From a bacterium (GTDB taxonomy: Bacteria; Patescibacteriota; Doudnabacteria; UBA920): a DNA stretch of 39,662 nt. The notes under the pieces were generated by a model. The model was not told the origin of the DNA. It saw nothing but the letters and a program-made list of their open reading frames with translations, and ran no database searches. Shown here piece after piece: positions 27,538 through 36,345 of this stretch. The stretch is taken from the NCBI GenBank assembly GCA_021825655.1, contig JAKAGU010000007.1, positions 1 to 39,662 of the forward strand, read 5' to 3'. The position numbers were made by a program, and so were the translations under genes. Each line of letters starts with the position of its first letter. Position 1 is the stretch's first letter.

Positions 27538-27557
27538 CCCGTTAAATTAGCTATAAT
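27531..27557 (+). promoter_or_regulatory. Candidate promoter of the tyrosine recombinase gene, overlapping the rpsO -35
   Basis: tataat at 27552-27557; ttgtaa at 27531-27536 (spacing 15, suboptimal). Confidence 0.45.
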
Positions 27558-27580
27558 ACCCGTGTCGCACAATAAAACCC

Positions 27581-28588
27581 ATGGAAAACCTGATACAAAA
27601 AAAATCCGCTTTGGATAAGGCCATAAACGAATTCCTCGAATACTGCGAGGTCGGCAAAAACCAGAGCCAAAAAACCATCCGGGCCTATGCCCACTACCTC
27701 GACCGGTTTGCGGCTTTTGCCAAACACCAAAACATTTCCGCGCCGGCCGACATCTCGCTGGAAATTGTCCGCAAATTCCGGCTGTTTCTAAACCGCCTGG
27801 AAAACAGCCAGGGCAAAAACCTGAAACTAATCTCGCAAAACTACCACCTGATTGCGCTCCGGGCTTTTTTAAAATACCTGACCAAGCAAGATGTAAAAAC
27901 CCTGGCGCCGGAGAAAATTGAACTGCCCAAAAACCCGGCCCGGCAGGTGGAGTTCCTTGAAAGGGAAGAACTGGCCAGGCTGTTTGACGCTGTGGCTAAA
28001 GAAAAAGACGAAACCCTGCGCCTCCGCGACCAGGCCATTCTGCAGACCCTGTTCTCCACGGGCCTGCGGGTTTCCGAACTGGCCTCTTTGAGAAAAGACA
28101 CAGTCAATTTGGAACGCGGGGAATTTACCGTGCGCGGCAAGGGCGACAAGCCGCGCGTGGTTTTTCTGTCCCCGGAAGCGGCCGGGGCTATTAAAAAATA
28201 TCTGGCAAAAAGGAAAGATGCGGGCCAACCATTGTTCATGGGTCATTCCAGCATCGGCCAAAAAACACAGACCCAGGTGGAAAAAGAAATTAAAAGTCAG
28301 GGTTTCAGGCTAAAAAAACCCGAGGCGGAAAAAGAAAGCGAGGGCCTGACAGTCAGGCAAATTCAAAGGATCATAAAAAAATACTGCCGTCTGGCCGGCA
28401 TTGTAAAAAAAGTCACGCCGCACACCCTGCGCCACAGCTTTGCCACTGATCTCTTACAAAACGGGGCGGATATCCGTTCGGTGCAAAGCATGCTGGGCCA
28501 CGCCAGCATCACCACCACGCAGATTTATACCCATATCACCAACCAGGGCCTCAGGGACATTCATAAAAAATTCCACAACAAGAAATAA
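27581..28588 (+). CDS. Tyrosine recombinase (XerC/XerD-like)
   Basis: 335 aa; STGLRVSELASL, HTLRHSFATDLLQNGADIRSVQSMLGHASITTTQIYTHI. Confidence 0.93.
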   Translation: MENLIQKKSALDKAINEFLEYCEVGKNQSQKTIRAYAHYLDRFAAFAKHQNISAPADISLEIVRKFRLFLNRLENSQGKNLKLISQNYHLIALRAFLKYLTKQDVKTLAPEKIELPKNPARQVEFLEREELARLFDAVAKEKDETLRLRDQAILQTLFSTGLRVSELASLRKDTVNLERGEFTVRGKGDKPRVVFLSPEAAGAIKKYLAKRKDAGQPLFMGHSSIGQKTQTQVEKEIKSQGFRLKKPEAEKESEGLTVRQIQRIIKKYCRLAGIVKKVTPHTLRHSFATDLLQNGADIRSVQSMLGHASITTTQIYTHITNQGLRDIHKKFHNKK

Positions 28589-28597
28589 CCAACCAAC

Positions 28598-28640
28598 TTA
28601 AAAACCCGGCCGCTCAATTTAGAGTTGCCGGGTTTTTAAC
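28598..28640. terminator. Intrinsic terminator
   Basis: aaaacccggc...gccgggttttt. Confidence 0.75.
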
Positions 28641-28720
28641 TGGAACTTACGCTGTCCATTTCGTGTGAGGTTACTTGTCTTGCTGAAATGGTAAAAGATG
28701 ATTTGGTTTGTTGCGGCGGA

Positions 28721-28897
28721 TTAAATATACCAGCGGTATTCGCTCATCGCCCTCATGGCATCTTCCATGTTAACCTGGTATTCGGCCTGGGTTTCCTTGC
28801 TGTACATGGTCAGCGGTACCTCGCAATGCGGGCAGATACCTGGCTTCTCGCGGCTATAGCCGCAGCCGTCGCACATAAACATGTAAAAATTGTTCAT
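28721..28897 (-). CDS. Small zinc-ribbon (rubredoxin/rubrerythrin-type) protein
   Basis: MNNFYMFMCDGCGYSREKPGICPHCEVPLTMYSKE; two CxxC pairs; SD GAGGGGGTGG upstream. Confidence 0.75.
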   Translation of the reverse strand: MNNFYMFMCDGCGYSREKPGICPHCEVPLTMYSKETQAEYQVNMEDAMRAMSEYRWYI

Positions 28898-29053
28898 CTT
28901 TACCACCCCCTCTCTTGGCTTTCAGGCTTAAACTCGCCTAAAAGATTAGTGGTAAATTCGGCTTAGTATTTTTTGTTTCAAAACCCCCTTTCTCCCTCTT
29001 GCCTACCTTTGGTTTAACCCCTTAACTGAACTTTGTCAAGTGATGGCTCGGAC

Positions 29054-29082
29054 TTGAATTTTTTTCATAAATATCGTATAAT
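29054..29082 (+). promoter_or_regulatory. Promoter of the tRNA-Arg pair
   Basis: ttgaat-17 nt-tataat. Confidence 0.7.
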
Positions 29083-29133
29083 TTGATAGTTATATTTTGC
29101 CGATTAAAAACTTTCGCAGCAGGCTCATGGCCT

Positions 29134-29210
29134 GGTCGCGTAGCTCAGTTGGATAGAGCGTCAGCTTGCGGAGCTGAAGGTCGCAGGTTCGACTCCTGCC
29201 GCGATCACCA
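29134..29210 (+). tRNA. tRNA-Arg (anticodon GCG), CCA encoded
   Basis: Cloverleaf: GGTCGCG/CGCGATC acceptor, GCTC/GAGC D stem, TCAGC-TTGCGGA-GCTGA anticodon arm, GCAGG-TTCGACT-CCTGC T arm, ACCA. Confidence 0.93.
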
Positions 29211-29291
29211 TAAGCATGTTGCGAAACCCGCAAGCCCATACCGGGTTTATGGGTTCACAAAATAATCCGTCATTTTCCCCTCGCCTGTATT

Positions 29292-29369
29292 GACCCCGTA
29301 GCTCAGTTGGATTAGAGCGAGAGCCTTCTAAGCTCTAGGTCGCTGGTTCGATCCCAGCCGGGGTCACCA
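29292..29369 (+). tRNA. tRNA-Arg (anticodon TCT), CCA encoded
   Basis: GACCCCG/CGGGGTC acceptor, AGAGC-CTTCTAA-GCTCT anticodon arm, GCTGG-TTCGATC-CCAGC T arm, ACCA. Confidence 0.95.
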
Positions 29370-29399
29370 GAGGTAATGGGAAAATTTCTCCCGCTGTTT

Positions 29400-29434
29400 A
29401 AAAAAAACCGGCCTCGGCCGGTTTTTTTTTAAAC
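29400..29434. terminator. Bidirectional intrinsic terminator
   Basis: aaaaaaaccggcc-tc-ggccggttttttttt. Confidence 0.9.
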
Positions 29435-29437
29435 CCA

Positions 29438-29992
29438 TTATTCTTGAACTAGCTGGCTCCCGTCCAAGCGGTAAACCAGGGTCTTGGAGTCGTTGCTGCC
29501 GGGCAAGGTTTCAACCACTTCCACCTTGCCATCCTTGATGCCCAGAGTGTTAATTTTTACCCCTTGTCCCAATTCCGCGCCTGCGGCAAATTCCGCAGAC
29601 CCGTTTTGATTCAACATGACTGAAAGTACGGGATAAACGCGGTCTTTGCCCGCCATGCTGGTTAGGATAACCGCCGCATCGTCGTGCCCGTCGTTATTCA
29701 AATCGCCAAAGGCCACATGCTGGTCGTCCAATTTGGTTAAATATTCGTCTCGGGCCGCGCCTTGAGGCAAAGCAAAATAATATAAGCCATTAGTCAATTT
29801 CAGGCTGTCTTTGGGGTACACGTCAGCCAATTCTTTTACCACAAAATGGTAGTCCGCGTTTTTTAAGGTCTCCAGAGTGAAGGGTGCCGGAGCCGTGCCG
29901 CCGCTGTTTGACTGCTGCCCGCCAAATATCGGCCGGTTGCAGCCAAAAGCCGCCAGCGCAACCAAAGATAAAAGCAAAACATTTTTCTTCAT
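29438..29992 (-). CDS. Predicted lipoprotein of unknown function
   Basis: MKKNVLLLSLVALAAFGCNRP lipobox; FGDLNNDGHDDAAVILT. Confidence 0.7.
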   Translation of the reverse strand: MKKNVLLLSLVALAAFGCNRPIFGGQQSNSGGTAPAPFTLETLKNADYHFVVKELADVYPKDSLKLTNGLYYFALPQGAARDEYLTKLDDQHVAFGDLNNDGHDDAAVILTSMAGKDRVYPVLSVMLNQNGSAEFAAGAELGQGVKINTLGIKDGKVEVVETLPGSNDSKTLVYRLDGSQLVQE

Positions 29993-30064
29993 ACTCAAAA
30001 AATTAATGATAAAACTCTTATCAATTATAACATACCAAAAAAGCGTGGTTCCAGAACTGCGGGC

Positions 30065-31051
30065 CTAAACTGCTTTGGGAAAATATTTCTTACTGAGCCG
30101 CACCGCATAAAAGCCCACCAGCATTACCAAGAACCCGGCTATAACCAAGGCCAAAGGCCAGCCCAAGCTTTGCTGGAAATACTCCCCTGTCAGCTTGAAG
30201 ATATAGCCGACCAGAAAAAGGGAGCCGAAAACCAGGAAAGATTTGCTTTTTAAAAATACGCTTAAAATTATTACGCCAAAAACCAGGAAGGGAAAAACCA
30301 GTTCCCAAAATGCGTTCTGGTCGGGGTTCCAGCCGCCCAAAGCCAAACTGGAGGCCAAAAACCCGAACACGCCAAAGCCGTACAAAAATCCGGTTAGGGC
30401 TTTTTGCGAAGTCTGCGACAAATAATAACCTAAGCTCAAGTAAGCCAAGCCCGCGACCAGCACCTTGTACTCCACCACTTTGCTCATTGGGGCAAAACTC
30501 TGACCCACGATAAAGTCCACAGCCAGGCTAAACACCCCAGTGGCAAACAGGATGGCAAAAAATGCCAGAACCTGGCTCTTAAATTTAAAGAAAGCAGCCA
30601 GAAACAGTGCAAACATTACCAGCCAAATAACCAGCTGCACCCCCACGGAAACCAGATCAAAACCCATCTTATCTACTGTGACGTACATGCCCAGCGGAAA
30701 AACTAAGGCGGACAGCAAAAAAAACGCCTGGGCCACGCCTTTTAAATTGGGGTAGCCCAACAGCAGCACTGCGACCACGAAAGCCGCAATGGCGCTGCCT
30801 AAAGTGACGGAAACCTTCACTCCGGCATTAAAATATTCCCAGTTCTGGCCCAATAAAATACTAATGCCCAAAAAAACAATCGCCCCGCCCAAGTAATACA
30901 TAACTTGGGAAAGACTGGCATGCCGGGCAGCCCCCGCTTCCAAAACCGGGACAGCTTCCTGGCTGTTTGTAAGCTCCATAAGTTCCGCCTGGCTGATTTC
31001 GCCGGCGGCCAAGGAACTGCGAAGCTCCTGCAATAGCTGTTGTTTGTCCAT
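30065..31051 (-). CDS. Multi-pass membrane protein (DUF2157-like)
   Basis: 328 aa, about 9-10 hydrophobic segments after a soluble N-terminus. Confidence 0.65.
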   Translation of the reverse strand: MDKQQLLQELRSSLAAGEISQAELMELTNSQEAVPVLEAGAARHASLSQVMYYLGGAIVFLGISILLGQNWEYFNAGVKVSVTLGSAIAAFVVAVLLLGYPNLKGVAQAFFLLSALVFPLGMYVTVDKMGFDLVSVGVQLVIWLVMFALFLAAFFKFKSQVLAFFAILFATGVFSLAVDFIVGQSFAPMSKVVEYKVLVAGLAYLSLGYYLSQTSQKALTGFLYGFGVFGFLASSLALGGWNPDQNAFWELVFPFLVFGVIILSVFLKSKSFLVFGSLFLVGYIFKLTGEYFQQSLGWPLALVIAGFLVMLVGFYAVRLSKKYFPKAV

Positions 31052-31099
31052 ATAGAAAGTTTATTTGATTATTGAATCACGCTGCAAAACAGCAGAGCC

Positions 31100-31636
31100 C
31101 TACCGGACCCAGCCTAAAAATTTAAAATTATCATAATAGGAGCCAATCAGCTTCAGGTTCAGCAGCCGGCTGCGGTTATGGCCGCGCAAATACCAGTGAT
31201 CATAATCGCTGCGTCCGTCAAAAAACAAAAAGCCGCCCGAATAGCCGCCCCGGCTCACCTCATAGCCATCCGGCGACTGGGTGGCCGGATCCAAATGCAG
31301 CTTAGATGCCTCTTCAAAGCTAAGTTCCCGGCTGGCGCCGGCTTTGACATCGTAAAAATACAGCTGTTGTTCGTCAGCCTGATCTTTATAGAACGGCAAA
31401 AGACTGTTGTTTACAGGCCGGTCGGCTTTGACCAAGTGGCCATCTTTTACCACGTAGTCATAGCCCTGGTAGCTGGGATACTGCACCCCGCTGCCGCTGA
31501 TATAGACAAAATCGTACGCCGGGCTTTTACCCAAACCGGGCAAGTAAATTGCCGCGGCCAAACCCAAAATCATTAGCACCGGAATGGCCAGAGCTACGAT
31601 TAAAGGCAAATTCTTTTTTGTAAAAATGGGGTTCAT
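31100..31636 (-). CDS. Single-pass membrane protein of unknown function
   Basis: About 178 aa from MNPIFTKKNLPLIVALAIPVLMILGLAAAIYL. Confidence 0.65.
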   Translation of the reverse strand: MNPIFTKKNLPLIVALAIPVLMILGLAAAIYLPGLGKSPAYDFVYISGSGVQYPSYQGYDYVVKDGHLVKADRPVNNSLLPFYKDQADEQQLYFYDVKAGASRELSFEEASKLHLDPATQSPDGYEVSRGGYSGGFLFFDGRSDYDHWYLRGHNRSRLLNLKLIGSYYDNFKFLGWVR

Positions 31637-31664
31637 GAGCATATTCTCCTCATTTTTAGGATAT

Positions 31665-31683
31665 CACAATCGTAAAAATTGTG
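31665..31683. promoter_or_regulatory. Small palindrome in a divergent intergenic region
   Basis: cacaat-N7-attgtg between the divergent genes at 31636 and 31716. Confidence 0.35.
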
Positions 31684-31715
31684 CTAAACTTCAGTCAATC
31701 AAAGCTTGGTTAATT

Positions 31716-32402
31716 ATGCAGGAACGCGTACAAAAATTTATCAGCGAGGCCGGCTTGGCTTCCCGCCGAAAAGCGGAGGAGTTTATTAAAGCCGGACAGG
31801 TTTCCATCAATGGCCGAAAAGCCCGCTTGGGCGACAAGGTTGACCCGGATACGGACGTGGTCAAAGTCTACGGTAAAACCGTCAAATCCGCTTCGGAAAA
31901 AATTTACCTGCTGCTCAACAAACCCAAAGGCTGCGTAGTTTCCAAACGCGACCCCAGGGGGCGCAAAACGGTTTTTTCCCTGCTGCCCGAAGAGCTGCGC
32001 AGCAAAGTTTGGAACGTCGGCCGCCTGGACTACAACACCGAAGGTTTGCTGCTCTTGACCAATGACGGGGAGCTCACCCAGGCCCTGGCCCATCCGCGCT
32101 ACGAACACGACAAGGAATATGAAGTCACCGTATCGGAAGCGCCTTCGGAACACCAACTGGAACGCTTAAGAACAGGCGTGGAGATTGCCACTGGCCTGAC
32201 CTACCCGGCCAAGATCAAACTGCGCGGCCAAAATATTTTTATTACCATTCACGAAGGCAAAAAACGGCAAATCCGGCGCATGTTCGACGCCGTCGGACTT
32301 TCAGTTAAAAACCTCAAGCGCATCCGCATCAACAAACTGGTCCTACCCTCCAATCTGCAGCCTGGCCAGTACCAGGTTATCAGCAAGGCGGATATTCTTT
32401 AA
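31716..32402 (+). CDS. rRNA pseudouridine synthase (RsuA/RluB family)
   Basis: MQERVQKFISEAGLASRRKAEEFIKAGQVSINGR (S4 domain); VGRLDYNTEGLLLLTNDGEL; EGKKRQIRRMFDAVG. Confidence 0.95.
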   Translation: MQERVQKFISEAGLASRRKAEEFIKAGQVSINGRKARLGDKVDPDTDVVKVYGKTVKSASEKIYLLLNKPKGCVVSKRDPRGRKTVFSLLPEELRSKVWNVGRLDYNTEGLLLLTNDGELTQALAHPRYEHDKEYEVTVSEAPSEHQLERLRTGVEIATGLTYPAKIKLRGQNIFITIHEGKKRQIRRMFDAVGLSVKNLKRIRINKLVLPSNLQPGQYQVISKADIL

Positions 32403-32417
32403 GCCGCAGACCGCGCC

Positions 32418-33215
32418 ATGTTTAATAAAAACCAAAATTCACGGCAGCGGGCCTACTGGGCAGTTGCCGTGTTTTGCTGTCTGGTCTTATTTTCCGGCTG
32501 GCTGCGTGCCAAAAATTCCGGGACAAGCTCCTACCATTTCAGCGCGCCTGCAACAACCCTGCCCGGCCCAATGAACCGAGAGCGCCTGCCGGAGCCGCCC
32601 TTGCCCGGCCAAACCAATAAGCCCGCTACTCCCCTTTTGAAAAATGTTTTTCTGCCTGCGCCCTTCACTCCCCAGGCACCTACTGCCAATTGGGACAAAC
32701 TCCATAACGAAGCCTGCGAAGAAGCCGTGTCTATTATGGCCGGGAGCTACTTTTCCAGCAGCACGCAGGCCAATCTGGCGCCGGACACCGTAGAAATGGA
32801 AATTGCCAGGCTGACAGCCTGGCAGGACAAAACCCTGGGTTACCACTTGGACACCACCTCTGCGGAAACCGCACTCATGATGGAAAATGTTTACGGCCTC
32901 CATACCCGGCTGCTGAACGATTTCACCGAACAGGACATCAGACAGGCCTTAAGCGCTGGCAAACTGGTGGCGATTTCGGAAAACGGCCGGCGGCTTAACA
33001 ACCCGTACTATAAACAACCCGGGCCCATCCACCATATGCTGCTGCTTAAAGGCTACGACCAAGGGGGAAATTTTATTACCAATGACTCCGGCACCAGGCG
33101 GGGCTTAAATTACCCTTATGACTTCCAAACTCTTTATGCGGCTGCGGCCGACTGGAACCATACAGCCGGCAGCGTGGATGAAAACAAAAAAATCGCAATT
33201 GAAATTTGGAGGTAG
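32418..33215 (+). CDS. Secreted/anchored C39-like cysteine peptidase
   Basis: 265 aa; N-terminal hydrophobic segment, NEACEEAVSIM (Cys), GPIHHMLLLKGYD (His), FITNDSGTRRG (Asn/Asp). Confidence 0.8.
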   Translation: MFNKNQNSRQRAYWAVAVFCCLVLFSGWLRAKNSGTSSYHFSAPATTLPGPMNRERLPEPPLPGQTNKPATPLLKNVFLPAPFTPQAPTANWDKLHNEACEEAVSIMAGSYFSSSTQANLAPDTVEMEIARLTAWQDKTLGYHLDTTSAETALMMENVYGLHTRLLNDFTEQDIRQALSAGKLVAISENGRRLNNPYYKQPGPIHHMLLLKGYDQGGNFITNDSGTRRGLNYPYDFQTLYAAAADWNHTAGSVDENKKIAIEIWR

Positions 33216-33226
33216 CCGGCTGTCGC

Positions 33227-33270
33227 AAATTAATAACCGCCCCGTAAGCCTGCGGGGCGGTTATTAATTT
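33227..33270. terminator. Bidirectional terminator with an 18-bp perfect stem
   Basis: aaattaataaccgccccg-taagcctg-cggggcggttattaattt between convergent genes. Confidence 0.85.
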
Positions 33271-33277
33271 TGGTTAT

Positions 33278-35020
33278 TTAGGCCTGCTCGCCGATTTGCT
33301 GGCGCCACATGGCATAATAAAGCCCCTTCTGGGCCAGCAATTCGTCATGCCTGCCGGTTTCCGCCACCCGGCCTTTTTCCAAAACTAAAATTTTGTCAGC
33401 GTGCATGATGGTAGACAGCCGGTGCGCAACCAGAACCGTAAGATGTTTTTGGTTTTTGGAAACGCTGCGGATGGTTTCTGTGATCTGCTGTTCGGTCAAG
33501 GAATCCAAGGAAGAGGTAGCCTCGTCAAAAACCAAAAGCTTAGGTCTTCGGAGCAAGGCGCGGGCAATAGCCAGGCGCTGTTTTTCCCCGCCGGAAACCT
33601 TGACCCCTCCCTCGCCGATAACAGTATCCAAACCCGCTGCGGCCCGTTGCATAAGGCTGTCAGCCGCAGCGCGCTTTAAAACCTCATGTAGCTCGCTGTC
33701 GGTCGCGTTTTGATTTACAAATTTCAAGTTCTCCCGGATGCTGCCGGCAAATACCTGGGTATCCTGCGTCACCAGGCCAATTTGGGCGCGCAAAGCCTCC
33801 AAGTCAACCTGGTTGAGATTAATGCCATTAAAAAATACTTCGCCCGCCGCTGGACGGTAAAGCCCGACCAGCAGCTTAACCAGGGTAGTTTTGCCGCTGC
33901 CCGAAGGGCCCACAAAAGCGAGCGTTTCGCCTTCCTTTGCCTCAAAACTCACCCCATCCAAAGCCTTACGCGTGGCTGACTGGTGCTGGAAAGACACTGC
34001 CTTAAAGTCTACCCGCATCAGCGGACCGGGTACCACAGGCTGGGCCGGCTGGGGCTCAGTCGGAGCGGACAACAAAATTTTAAAGTTATCCAAGCTGGCC
34101 TGCGCCTCACGGTAAGAGTTCACGACATCACCCAGTTGCTGCAGCGGGTTAAAAAGGAAAAAGGAATAAATCCACAACGAGAAAAATTCGCCCAAGGTGA
34201 TGCTGCGCGCGAAGACCAGATACACCATGACAAACAGAATAATGGTCCGGAGCAGGTTAACCAGGGAGCCCTGGACAAAGCTAAGCATCCTGACGTAACG
34301 GACCTTTTCCAGTTCCAGGGTGAGAATCGCCTCAGTCGTGTCGTTCAGGCGCCGAATCTCGGCTCCCGAAAGCCCCATGGATTTGACCAGCTCAATGTTG
34401 CGCAGGGACTCCGTCGTGCTGCCGGCCAGCGCGGTGCTTTGCTTGACGATTTTTTGCTGAACCAGCTTGATGCGCTTGCTTAAGAGCATGGTGGCTGCGG
34501 ATAAAATGGGCACGATGGCCAAATAGACGGCCGCTACCACCCAGCTGACAAAAAACGCGTAGACAATAACGAAAATAAATCCGATAGCGCTAAAAAACAG
34601 GATGTTGATAAAATTAGCAATCAGGTTCTGGATATCCAGGCGCACCCGCTGGAGCTTTTCCAAAGTCTCGCCGCTGCGCTGGTCTTCAAAAACCTGATAA
34701 GGCAGCTGCAGGCTTCTGGCCAGGCCATCGGTATACATATTGGCGCCCAGGCGCTGGGTCACTGTGTTGACATAGAAATCCTGAAAATTTTTGGCGACCC
34801 GGGAAATGAAAGCCGTGCCCATGGACAAAAGCAGCAGTATACCAACGCCCTTAAAGAACTCGGGCCGGGTCAGCTGGCCAAAACGGGTAACGTAATTGTC
34901 CATGATCAGCCGGAAGATATACGGATCCAGCAGGGAAAATATCTGGTTAATAGCCGCCAAAGCCATGGCCAGGGCAACCAATTTCCAATATTTTTTCAAA
35001 TATACCAAAAGTACATTCAT
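33278..35020 (-). CDS. ABC transporter, fused permease/ATPase half-transporter
   Basis: 580 aa; Walker A GPSGSGKTTL, signature VSGGEKQRLAIARALLRRPKLLVFDEATSSLD. Confidence 0.95.
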   Translation of the reverse strand: MNVLLVYLKKYWKLVALAMALAAINQIFSLLDPYIFRLIMDNYVTRFGQLTRPEFFKGVGILLLLSMGTAFISRVAKNFQDFYVNTVTQRLGANMYTDGLARSLQLPYQVFEDQRSGETLEKLQRVRLDIQNLIANFINILFFSAIGFIFVIVYAFFVSWVVAAVYLAIVPILSAATMLLSKRIKLVQQKIVKQSTALAGSTTESLRNIELVKSMGLSGAEIRRLNDTTEAILTLELEKVRYVRMLSFVQGSLVNLLRTIILFVMVYLVFARSITLGEFFSLWIYSFFLFNPLQQLGDVVNSYREAQASLDNFKILLSAPTEPQPAQPVVPGPLMRVDFKAVSFQHQSATRKALDGVSFEAKEGETLAFVGPSGSGKTTLVKLLVGLYRPAAGEVFFNGINLNQVDLEALRAQIGLVTQDTQVFAGSIRENLKFVNQNATDSELHEVLKRAAADSLMQRAAAGLDTVIGEGGVKVSGGEKQRLAIARALLRRPKLLVFDEATSSLDSLTEQQITETIRSVSKNQKHLTVLVAHRLSTIMHADKILVLEKGRVAETGRHDELLAQKGLYYAMWRQQIGEQA

Positions 35021-35081
35021 AAAATTGGGGGTTAAAAAACCAGGGCTGCGGCCAGCCCGTTCTAAAAATTTGATAGTGAAT

Positions 35082-36335
35082 TTATTTTACAAAAAATCGG
35101 CCAAAAAAACTAGCCAGCACAGTCAGGGTGATAACCACCGCAAACCCCCGCACAAACCAGCTGGAAAAACCGCGCGAAGCGTATTTACCCATGATTTTTT
35201 CGCTCTCCGAAAAACGGATGAGGAAATAAAAAATAACCGGCAGCATGGCGCCGTTAAAAAAATCCGCATACAAAGTGAGCTTAAACAGGTTAACCTGGGG
35301 AAACAAGGCCGCAATCAGGCCCAGGACAATTTGCAAAATAAAAAAAGCGTAAAAAACTTTGCCTTTCAAAAAGCTGGCATTTAAAGTCCGCTCGTAGCCA
35401 AAAAATTCGGTAAACCCATAGGCTGTGGCCAACGGTACAATCGTCAGGCCCAAAAACGAGGCCGCCAACAGTCCCGTGGCAAACAGCATATAGGTCATAG
35501 GCCCGGCGACCGGGCGGATAGCCATAGCCGCGGACAGGCCGTCGCTCACCTGGATTTTGTTGATAAAGAGGGTGTAGGTCACGGCAATCGCAATCATCCA
35601 CGAAAAAAAGTTGGTTAAAAAAGCGCCAAAATACACCTCAGCCTTTTCGTGCTTCAGCTGTTCCGGCTTAAGGCCTTTGTCGGTGATGTAGCTGTTTACA
35701 AAAAATTGCCCCCAGGCCGTGACTGTAGTGCCCAAAACGGCAATAAGCGTAAACCAGTAATGCGGATCGCCAATCTGAATGAGCCGGGGAAACACCAGGC
35801 TTTCTTTCAGAGCCTCCGCCCAGTTAGGCTTTACAAGAATCGCCGAAACCACATACGTGCCGTAAAACAGGATGGTGAACAAAAAAATTCTCTGCAGGTT
35901 CTTGAAGTTCAGCATTATCACCAGGGCAATCAACAGGGCGCAGGCAAAAATCAAAGAGGACTGCCAGGGCAGACCGAACATCTGGATAGCCGCCTTCAGG
36001 CCGCTGACGTTCTGCAACACCACGCCCTGGTTCACAAAAAAATATAAAATAAAAACCACGACCGTCACTCTAACGCCGTAGTGTTCGCGGATTAAATCCG
36101 CCAAGCCCTTGCCTGTAACAATGGCAATCCGGGCACCCAGCTCCTGGGTAACCCCGAGCAGAATAGTCGTCAGGATAATAAAATACTGGGACGCCATCCC
36201 GTAAAGAGACGCGGCCACGGAATAAGTGGCTACCCCGCCGGCGTCATTGTCCGCCACCGCGGTAATCAAACCCGGGCCCAATACGGCCAAAAATAGAATT
36301 AGGTTGCCTTTATATTTTTTCAGCCAGTTTTTCAC
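35082..36335 (-). CDS. NRAMP-family metal transporter with non-canonical metal-site motifs
   Basis: GPGLITAVADNDAGGVATYSVAASLYG in place of DPGN and GTTVTAWGQFFVNSYITDKG in place of MPHN. GTG start at 36335 preceded by SD aAGGAG. Confidence 0.85.
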   Translation of the reverse strand: MKNWLKKYKGNLILFLAVLGPGLITAVADNDAGGVATYSVAASLYGMASQYFIILTTILLGVTQELGARIAIVTGKGLADLIREHYGVRVTVVVFILYFFVNQGVVLQNVSGLKAAIQMFGLPWQSSLIFACALLIALVIMLNFKNLQRIFLFTILFYGTYVVSAILVKPNWAEALKESLVFPRLIQIGDPHYWFTLIAVLGTTVTAWGQFFVNSYITDKGLKPEQLKHEKAEVYFGAFLTNFFSWMIAIAVTYTLFINKIQVSDGLSAAMAIRPVAGPMTYMLFATGLLAASFLGLTIVPLATAYGFTEFFGYERTLNASFLKGKVFYAFFILQIVLGLIAALFPQVNLFKLTLYADFFNGAMLPVIFYFLIRFSESEKIMGKYASRGFSSWFVRGFAVVITLTVLASFFGRFFVK

Positions 36336-36345
36336 TCTAAGCTCC

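Noticed and set aside
27581-28588. Tyrosine recombinase as evidence for an integrated element
   Set aside because: Looks like a housekeeping Xer protein; no flanking att-like direct repeats, phage genes or tRNA-internal duplication seen; the tRNA-Arg genes nearby are intact.
2300-28970. Shared string tagtggtaaattc near 2308 and 28949
   Set aside because: Only 13 nt, two copies in the window, no associated structure; consistent with chance.
33227-33270. 18-bp perfect inverted repeat considered as a transposon end or MITE
   Set aside because: Lies exactly between two convergent stop codons, has GC core with A/T flanks on both sides: a bidirectional terminator.
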